11,067 nucleotides of DNA from positions 1-11,067 of the forward strand of contig QHBL01000284.1 in assembly GCA_003244125.1 (NCBI GenBank), written 5' to 3'. Under the pieces are notes generated by a model. It was given only the letters and a program-made list of their open reading frames with translations. It had not been told where the DNA came from and did no database searches. Below are positions 6,630 through 11,067 of this stretch, in pieces. How positions within the stretch are numbered: the first letter of the stretch is position 1; each line of letters opens with the position of its first letter. Source of the stretch: Chthoniobacterales bacterium. Its GTDB lineage: Bacteria > Verrucomicrobiota > Verrucomicrobiae > Chthoniobacterales > UBA10450. A program made the translations under genes and the position numbers.

Positions 6630-7408
6630 GGCGAGCGAAGGGAAGACTCTGTCATTCCGAGCGGAGTCGAGGAATCCCGTGGCGGTACCTTAAAGGTAAC
6701 ACGGCGGGATCCCTCGACTCCGCTCGGGATGACACTGAAAAGTTCACGCCTCGTTAGCTGACGCCAGTGTCCGCGCGGCAAATCACCGAGACGCAAATGG
6801 CCGACGCGCACGCGCACCAGCCGTTTCGCGCCAAAGCCAAAGCGCTCCAGCATCCGGCGAATCTGGCGGTTCATCCCTTGCTCGAGCACGATGCGGAGTT
6901 TCGCCGCCGCGATTTGCTCGACCCGTTTGGCGCGCGCATGCCTGCCGTCGAGAACCGCGCCGCGAAGCAGTTGCTGCGCAAGCTCGCGCGTCGCCGTTTT
7001 GTCCAGGGTCACTTCGTATTCCTTCTCGACTTTGAATCGTGGATGCGTGAGCCGTTGCCCGAAATCGCCGTCGTTTGTCAACAGGAGCAAACCTTCGCTT
7101 TGCGCATCGAGTCTTCCGACGTAAGCGAGCGACGCGTATGACGGCGGCAAGAGGTCGAACACCGTGTCGCGCGCATGCGGATCGCGCCGGGTGCAGACGA
7201 AGCCCGGCGGCTTATTCAGCATCAGATAAATGTCCGCGCGCGGCCGAACACTTTTCCCATCGACTTTGACGTGATCGGTCCCTGCCGGTTGATAATGAAA
7301 ATCAGTGCACCGTTTGCCATTCACCGTCACGCGGCCGGCAGCGATGAGCTCATCAGCACCACGCCGTGATGCCACTCCAGCGGCAGCGAGGAAGCGGTTC
7401 AAACGCAT
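6626..7408 (-). CDS. rluB: RsuA/RluB-family rRNA pseudouridine synthase with repeat-encoded C-terminal tail
   Basis: A 260-residue enzyme predicted to isomerise a specific uridine of rRNA to pseudouridine. An N-terminal S4 RNA-binding domain (about 1-47, MRLNRFLAAAGVASRRGADE) precedes the catalytic domain. Family motifs are LNKPPG (64-69), GRLDAQSEGLLLLTNDG with catalytic Asp101, KEYEV (129-133) and EQGMNRQIRRML (176-187). The start at ATG 7408 directly begins the S4 domain. An in-frame ATG at 7441 would add 11 residues encoded by an ATTCAC repeat and is less likely. The family-like part ends near LTRRELF (224). Residues 226 to about 253 are encoded by an 83-bp palindrome, so the tail (SGVEGSRR and onward) is probably an insertion product. 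RluB, RluE, RluF and RsuA cannot be separated with certainty from sequence alone. Confidence 0.88.
   Translation of the reverse strand: MRLNRFLAAAGVASRRGADELIAAGRVTVNGKRCTDFHYQPAGTDHVKVDGKSVRPRADIYLMLNKPPGFVCTRRDPHARDTVFDLLPPSYASLAYVGRLDAQSEGLLLLTNDGDFGQRLTHPRFKVEKEYEVTLDKTATRELAQQLLRGAVLDGRHARAKRVEQIAAAKLRIVLEQGMNRQIRRMLERFGFGAKRLVRVRVGHLRLGDLPRGHWRQLTRRELFSVIPSGVEGSRRVTFKVPPRDSSTPLGMTESSLRSP
6651..6733 (-). repeat. 83-bp palindromic repeat inside the 3' end of the pseudouridine synthase gene
   Basis: Two 29-bp arms (6651-6679 and 6705-6733) are inverse copies with 27 of 29 positions matching. On the + strand the left arm starts GTCATTCCGAGCGGAGTCGA and the right arm ends with GACTCCGCTCGGGATGAC. 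Nested in the middle is TACCTT-A-AAGGTA (6686-6698). The transcript of either strand would form a very stable long hairpin; the two mismatches become one G-U and one A-C pair. The element is fully inside the reading frame and supplies about 28 codons. I recognise the arm as a dispersed repeat common in several soil bacterial genomes. That is recollection, not a search. Confidence 0.85.
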
Positions 7409-7415
7409 GGTGACT

Positions 7416-7462
7416 GGTGAATGGAAGTAAATGCCATTCACTATTCACCGATCACTATTCAC
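7416..7462 (-). repeat. ATTCAC/GTGAAT repeat in the spacer before the pseudouridine synthase
   Basis: ATTCAC occurs at 7436-7441, 7443-7448 and 7457-7462, and its inverse GTGAAT lies at 7417-7422. GTGAATGG (7417-7424) pairs with CCATTCAC (7434-7441) around a 9-nt loop. The element fills most of the 55-nt gap between the small basic protein stop and ATG 7408, so the pseudouridine synthase has no ordinary Shine-Dalgarno. Similar ATTCACTATTCAC spacer repeats are known to me from various genomes, unverified here. Confidence 0.6.
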
Positions 7463-7463
7463 A

Positions 7464-7619
7464 TCACGCTTCCGGCTTCGTCTTGGGCAAACCAATCACG
7501 TTGTTATTGTCCTTCCACTGCCCGCGCTTCTTGAGCAGATCGACTCGCTCGAATCGCTTTAGAACATTGCGCTTGGCTGTGATGGTGCTGGCGCCTTTGA
7601 GGCTCCGATGTTGTGACAT
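7464..7619 (-). CDS. Small basic protein of the Chlamydiae/Verrucomicrobia type (51 aa)
   Basis: A short gene read by hand: ATG at 7619-7617, TGA at 7466-7464. The protein starts MSQHRSLKGASTITAKRNVL, continues with KRFERVDLLKKRGQWKDNNN and ends VIGLPKTKPEA. It has 13 Lys/Arg against 4 Asp/Glu and no cysteine. The MSQHRSLK start, the VLKRFERV.LL core, and the GLPK.K end match the conserved 'small basic protein' family that I recall from Verrucomicrobia and Chlamydiae (TIGR04137, from memory). The family's role is not established; size and charge suggest ribosome or rRNA binding, and the neighbouring rRNA pseudouridine synthase fits that. It lies 52 nt after the glycosyltransferase stop and 55 nt before the pseudouridine synthase start. 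No strong Shine-Dalgarno is visible. A longer overlapping frame on the same strand (7559-8200) has no recognisable motifs and is a shadow. Confidence 0.85.
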   Translation of the reverse strand: MSQHRSLKGASTITAKRNVLKRFERVDLLKKRGQWKDNNNVIGLPKTKPEA

Positions 7620-7671
7620 AATGAGGGCACGACGGTAATGCGCCGTGGCCGATTTTCAACCGGCGGCCTCG

Positions 7672-9468
7672 TCACATCTGATTGCACAAGATGACGTAGG
7701 TGCCCGAGGTCGCGACCTGATGATAAACGTGGAACTTGTCTGTGAGCAGCTCGCGCCAGTGGCCGACCCGATCCTGCTCGATGATGAGGAAAACAGGTCG
7801 CGGCGAACGCCATTGCTCCAGCGCCGCGTTCTGCTCGAGAAATAAATCGCGTTGCTCGGGCGTGAGCGGCAGCCGCGGATCCGGCTGCTGATTCACAAGC
7901 GCGAATGGACGCTGGAGATAAAACCCGAGGCTGCTCGCGATGCCGGGCGGCCCTTCGAACAGCACTTCGCCGTTCGCGCCGAGTCGCGCGTTGAGCAATC
8001 GCGCCGCATCGGCCAGCGAGAAATATGGCGCCACACGGGCGACGCCGCTGATCATGCACAAACCGGCCGCGATCATTCCCGCGGCCAATCCAGCAAGCGC
8101 GACATTTTCGCGGCCGCGCCGCAGCGTATAAAGACACAGGAAAGCGCCGCCGATAAATCCGAGCGCGCTGACAAAAAGCAGCGGCCGGAAATTCGCCCAC
8201 GTGCTCACCGGCATGTCACCGAGCGCCTTCCACGCCGTCCAGCGGAAATCGGTTTCGCCCCAGGTGCGATCGTGCGCGGGAAGCAACGCGGGGAGCACCA
8301 GCGCGATGACGGCGAGCAGCGCGCCGAAGACCGCGACGCAGATTGCGCCGGCGTAACGGAGCCCGTTCGGCGCGCGTTCGAAGATCATCGCCGCGCACAG
8401 AGCGAACGCGCTGAACATGCTCAGGGCATAATAGTCCTGCCGCTGACCGATCAGCAGCGCCGGGATGAAAACGACCGCGGCCCACGCCAGCGGCAGCGCG
8501 TCTTCGAAGCTGATCTCGCGCGGGCGCATGACCCGTGGCCAGGCGAACAGCAACGCAGGTAAAACAACGAAGCTCCACGGGAACCACCAGCCGAGATGGT
8601 TGAGGGCAAATTCCAGCCGCGGCACATCATCGAACCAGGTGCCATCGGGATAACGTCCGATCAGGTGCTTGGTCCACTCGGAGAAAATCAGCGAGTGAAA
8701 TGAGCCGCGGAAATGCGTTTCCATCCAGATATTCCATGGCGCGACCATGAGCGCGAACAGCACCAGGTAGGGCCAGCGCAGAAGCGGACGAAAACGAATG
8801 CGCGCTTCCCGGTAGAAAATCGCCAGCAGGGCGACGGTGCAAGCGGGCACGAGCAAACCATGCGGGCCTTTGGTGAGACAGGCGAGCGCGGCGCAAATCC
8901 AAAATCCGGCGAACCACGCGAGCCGCTGTTTGCGTTGCTGAAAGCCGGCCAGCGCGCAGTAAATCGCACCGGCGATGAGCGCGCTGAAAAGCGGCTCCGG
9001 CATGACGATGCGCGCGAGCACGAACGTTCCGCTGCACGTCAGGTAAATCATGGCCGCGCTAAATCCGCGCCAGTAATCGCGCAGCCGTTCGCCGATGACA
9101 AAAGTGAGGGCGGTCGTAACCACGACCGAGAGCGCGATCGGCACCCGCGCGGCGGCGGCGTTAACTCCGAAAAGTTTGTAGCTGGCAATGATGAGCCAGT
9201 AGAGCAGGGGCGGTTTTTGCAGGCGCGGAATGCTGTCGTTCGTCGGCATGAGCAGATGGCCGCTTTGCAGCATCTCGCGCGCGGCCGCGGCATACTGGCC
9301 CTCCGTTTCGCTGTAGAGATCGCCGATGCCGATGCTGCCGAGATGAATGAGCGCGGCCAGCGCGATCACGATGGCGAAGAGCGCGTGACGCGTCGGAGGC
9401 GGCGGCAACGCGCGCGGGCCTAGAAATGCTTCATCAATGCGCAGAACGCCGGTGCTCGCGCTCATCAC
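7672..9468 (-). CDS. ArnT/PMT-like family 39 integral-membrane glycosyltransferase
   Basis: A 598-residue polytopic inner-membrane protein. Such enzymes move a sugar from a polyprenyl-phosphate donor to lipid A, another glycan or a protein on the periplasmic side. The first hydrophobic segment (30-47) is followed by GDLYSETEGQYA (49-60), the acidic first periplasmic loop typical of the family (catalytic Asp/Glu region). Other shared motifs are PRLQKPPLLYW (81-91), ARIVMPEPLF (152-161), ACLTKGPHGLLVP (196-208) and RQDYYALSMF (343-352). About ten to twelve hydrophobic segments lie between 30 and 475; the last 120 residues are soluble. The length (about 550-600) is right for the ArnT-like group. 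The acceptor and the sugar cannot be read from the sequence; the neighbouring heptosyltransferase points to LPS. The start ATG at 9468 overlaps the thioesterase by 35 nt and has a weak AGAG site. Confidence 0.85.
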   Translation of the reverse strand: MMSASTGVLRIDEAFLGPRALPPPPTRHALFAIVIALAALIHLGSIGIGDLYSETEGQYAAAAREMLQSGHLLMPTNDSIPRLQKPPLLYWLIIASYKLFGVNAAAARVPIALSVVVTTALTFVIGERLRDYWRGFSAAMIYLTCSGTFVLARIVMPEPLFSALIAGAIYCALAGFQQRKQRLAWFAGFWICAALACLTKGPHGLLVPACTVALLAIFYREARIRFRPLLRWPYLVLFALMVAPWNIWMETHFRGSFHSLIFSEWTKHLIGRYPDGTWFDDVPRLEFALNHLGWWFPWSFVVLPALLFAWPRVMRPREISFEDALPLAWAAVVFIPALLIGQRQDYYALSMFSAFALCAAMIFERAPNGLRYAGAICVAVFGALLAVIALVLPALLPAHDRTWGETDFRWTAWKALGDMPVSTWANFRPLLFVSALGFIGGAFLCLYTLRRGRENVALAGLAAGMIAAGLCMISGVARVAPYFSLADAARLLNARLGANGEVLFEGPPGIASSLGFYLQRPFALVNQQPDPRLPLTPEQRDLFLEQNAALEQWRSPRPVFLIIEQDRVGHWRELLTDKFHVYHQVATSGTYVILCNQM

Positions 9469-9886
9469 ACTCTATGCTGCGGTATTGCGCCCACGCCTTC
9501 GGCAGCGGCAGAATCTTCGCCTGTGGCATTTGCACGAGCGCAAGCGCTTGCCGGCACTCGACAATGAGGATGTCATCGACAGGTCGCACGATTCGGAACG
9601 CGCACCAAAATCGCGCACGGGCAACTTGATCGAGCCAGCCTTCAATCACGAGGCGGTCGCCGAGTTTCGCACCGCGGCGATAATCAATCTCGGTGCGAAC
9701 AACGACCGGATATTTCTGGGTCGCCGCCATTTCCGTGAGCGCGAGGCCGAGGTTTTCCGCGAGCAATGTGCGCGCGATTTCGATAAAACGCAGGTAAGCG
9801 ATGTTGTGCACCACGCCACCGCAATCGGTATCGAAGAACATGACCTGCACTTGGGTGCGGGTGCGTGGAACCTCGATGGCCGTCAT
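9434..9886 (-). CDS. YbgC/4-hydroxybenzoyl-CoA thioesterase-type hotdog acyl-CoA thioesterase
   Basis: A 150-residue hotdog-fold enzyme that hydrolyses acyl-CoA (or acyl-ACP) thioesters in the cytoplasm. The signature FFDTDCGGVVHNIAYLRF (17-34) matches the D.D..G.V....Y..F motif; Asp21 aligns with the catalytic Asp17 of the Pseudomonas 4-hydroxybenzoyl-CoA thioesterase. YPVVVRTEIDYRRGAKLGD (near 60-80) and the following strands complete the single hotdog domain. Length is normal for the family. ATG 9886 is chosen because the domain starts immediately after it. An upstream in-frame ATG at 9982 would add 32 residues encoded partly by a palindromic repeat. The 3' end overlaps the glycosyltransferase start by 35 nt, implying co-transcription. 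The usual YbgC neighbours (Tol-Pal genes) are absent here. The true acyl substrate is unknown; a role in envelope lipid metabolism is inferred from context only. Confidence 0.86.
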   Translation of the reverse strand: MTAIEVPRTRTQVQVMFFDTDCGGVVHNIAYLRFIEIARTLLAENLGLALTEMAATQKYPVVVRTEIDYRRGAKLGDRLVIEGWLDQVARARFWCAFRIVRPVDDILIVECRQALALVQMPQAKILPLPKAWAQYRSIECDEREHRRSAH

Positions 9887-9939
9887 GGCGCAGATGATGA
9901 GATGGAAACGTGCGAAAGCAACGTCCGCGAAATTGGAGA

Positions 9940-10023
9940 GACGACCTCCGTGTCGTCCCAAACGGTTTTCTCCATCAGGCACGCGCGCTCGGAACGAGAT
10001 TGGGACGAGGCGGAGCTCGTCCC
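9940..10023 (-). repeat. GGGACGAG...CTCGTCCC palindromic repeat at the 3' end of the heptosyltransferase gene
   Basis: GGGACGAG (10002-10009) and CTCGTCCC (10016-10023) form a perfect 8-bp hairpin with loop GCGGAG. GACGAC (9940-9945) and GTCGTC (9952-9957) form a second hairpin with a 6-nt loop. The inner flanks TCGTCCCAA (9953-9961) and TTGGGACGA (10000-10008) are exact inverse copies, so the two hairpins are related halves of one element. It reaches into the heptosyltransferase frame and supplies the codons around GRAPPRPN, and it fills most of the 88-nt gap to the thioesterase. Confidence 0.75.
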
Positions 10024-11067
10024 TCCGCGGGCGGTGTGATCATTCGGCGAATCACGCCCACCACCTCCGCACTCGTAACCGCATGCATGCAGCGGAAATC
10101 GAGCGGGCATTCGCGCAGAAAACAGGGACTACACTCCACGTGATGACGAATGACGCGGTGGCCTTTGCCCAGCGGCATCGTTTTGCCCGGCTCGGTCGAT
10201 CCAAAAATCGCGACCACCGGCACCCGCAATAGCGCGGCCAGATGCATCGTGCCGGTGTCGTTGCTCAGGAGCAGATCGCAATCGCGCAGCTCCGCGATGA
10301 GCTGCGCGAGGTCGGTTTGGCCGATGCGATTCTGCACCGCGTCGCTCATCGCACTCGCGACCTGCGCACCGACGGCCGCATCCTTTTCCGTGCCGAAGAG
10401 AATCCATTGCACCGGGAATTCGGCTACGATTTGCAGTGCCACTTCGGCGAATCGTTCCGGCAGCCAGCGCTTCGCCGGCCCGTACTCAGCGCCCGGGCAA
10501 AGGGCAAATTTCAGCGGGCGTCGCTCGCGATTGATCGCTCGCGGCGCGAGAAACTCCTGACGAATCGGCGCACCGATGGTGCTCGCTAATTCCAGATAGC
10601 GGATCGTCTGGTGCACGATGCCGCGAGTCCGCGTGGCGGAGGAAATCTGGTTGAGGAGGAACCGGCGCCCATGTCCAACGAAACCGACTCGGCGCGGCAC
10701 GCCAGCCAGAAAAACTTCAAGCGCGCTGCGGAAGGAGTTCGGAAATAAAAGGGCGACGTCGAAGTACTCCTGCCGCCGCAGCCGGCGCGCGGCATCGACG
10801 ATCGATTTGCGCGGCAACTCGACGACGTCGTCCACCTCCGGCACAATCTTCCAAACCGGCGCAATCTTGTGGGGAACAGCGATGGTGACGTGAGCATCGG
10901 GCCGCCCAGCTTTGATCGCGCGCACCGCCGGCACACTCATGACGGCGTCGCCGAGCCAGTTCGCGCTGCGAATAAGAATGCGAAATGGCTTGAGGGGAGT
11001 GCCGGCTGGGACGAACACGCCGCGCTTGTAGCGGCTGAGCAGAAAATTTGGCCGCGGCGTTTTCCAG
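9975..11067 (-). CDS. waaF: Lipopolysaccharide heptosyltransferase II-like glycosyltransferase (GT9), open at the window edge
   Basis: A GT-B family 9 enzyme predicted to add an ADP-heptose-type sugar to the LPS inner core at the inner face of the cytoplasmic membrane. Numbering from the GTG at 11018: PFRILIRSANWLGDAVMSVP (11-30) is the N-terminal acceptor/catalytic motif with putative base Asp24. PGAEYGPAKRWLPERF (175-190, Lys183) and LSNDTGTMHLAALLRVPVVA (251-270, Asp254) are donor-site motifs. GSTEP (273-277) and the cysteine-rich CSPCFLRECPLDFRC (296-310) are typical of WaaF. The frame stays open upstream to 11067, reading WKTPRPNFLLSRYKRG before the GTG. So the GTG may be internal and the protein may be the C-terminal half of a longer fusion; the feature is therefore drawn as partial. 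The last residues (about 332-347, EGRAPPRPNLVPSARA) come from a palindromic repeat and its flank. Confidence 0.88.
   Translation of the reverse strand, partial: WKTPRPNFLLSRYKRGVFVPAGTPLKPFRILIRSANWLGDAVMSVPAVRAIKAGRPDAHVTIAVPHKIAPVWKIVPEVDDVVELPRKSIVDAARRLRRQEYFDVALLFPNSFRSALEVFLAGVPRRVGFVGHGRRFLLNQISSATRTRGIVHQTIRYLELASTIGAPIRQEFLAPRAINRERRPLKFALCPGAEYGPAKRWLPERFAEVALQIVAEFPVQWILFGTEKDAAVGAQVASAMSDAVQNRIGQTDLAQLIAELRDCDLLLSNDTGTMHLAALLRVPVVAIFGSTEPGKTMPLGKGHRVIRHHVECSPCFLRECPLDFRCMHAVTSAEVVGVIRRMITPPAEGRAPPRPNLVPSARA

Noticed and set aside
7647..7668. GGCCG/CGGCC hairpin after the glycosyltransferase stop as a terminator
   Set aside because: 5-bp stem with a 12-nt loop and no T-run on the minus strand; not enough to separate the small basic protein into its own unit.
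7559..8200. Long open frame on the minus strand overlapping the glycosyltransferase and the small basic protein
   Set aside because: Arg/Ala-rich translation without motifs; it is out of frame with a clear membrane glycosyltransferase and a recognised small protein, so it is a GC-driven shadow.
8713..9423. 236-codon + strand frame antisense to the glycosyltransferase
   Set aside because: Composition is typical of antisense reading in GC-rich genes; no ribosome binding site, no domain, and the opposite strand carries a well-supported gene.
683..10023. CRISPR array or insertion sequence made of the repeats seen
   Set aside because: The repeats are palindromic, irregularly spaced and of several unrelated sequences; there are no regular spacers, cas genes, transposase frames or target-site duplications.

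Overview
The window is GC-rich and densely coded. It looks chromosomal and comes from a Gram-negative, didermic bacterium, most likely a verrucomicrobium of the soil Chthoniobacterales / Udaeobacter type. This rests on recognised families: a 51-residue small basic protein of the type known from Chlamydiae and Verrucomicrobia, a secreted matrixin with tandem C-terminal domains of a kind common in Verrucomicrobia, and LPS-type envelope genes. No database search was possible. I see no rRNA, tRNA, CRISPR array, transposase, integrase or phage gene.

Left part, + strand (1-3100): the C-terminal end of a threonine aldolase runs 83 nt into a proline-rich lipoprotein gene. A repeat-filled spacer follows (642-839). 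Next come a secreted zinc metalloprotease of the matrixin (M10) type with two tandem C-terminal beta domains, and a small secreted protein that I take to be its partner. A second copy of the spacer repeat ends this section (about 3001-3026).

Middle, + strand (3098-5793): a translationally coupled pair (ATGA overlap). The first gene is a full-length DsbD-type transmembrane disulfide reductase with three cysteine pairs. The second is an exported redoxin-family protein, probably its electron acceptor. This would be a reductive thiol relay from cytoplasm to periplasm.

Right part, - strand (11067-5838): a co-directional run read from right to left. It holds a heptosyltransferase II-like protein (possibly fused to a lipid A acyltransferase that begins outside the window), a YbgC-like hotdog thioesterase, an ArnT/PMT-like family 39 glycosyltransferase, a 51-aa small basic protein, an RsuA/RluB pseudouridine synthase and a short-chain dehydrogenase. 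The first three fit outer-membrane lipid and glycan assembly. The rest are housekeeping genes sharing the transcription unit. This run converges with the DsbD pair at about 5800.

The most unusual aspect is the density of short palindromic repeats of at least four sequence types, sitting in spacers and reaching into gene ends. Two of them lie inside the 3' ends of reading frames (pseudouridine synthase and heptosyltransferase), where they encode extra C-terminal tails and set the stop codon. I found no convincing new defence or mobile system. The best leads are the small basic protein gene, the tail-forming palindromes, the matrixin/partner pair and the possible acyltransferase-heptosyltransferase fusion.
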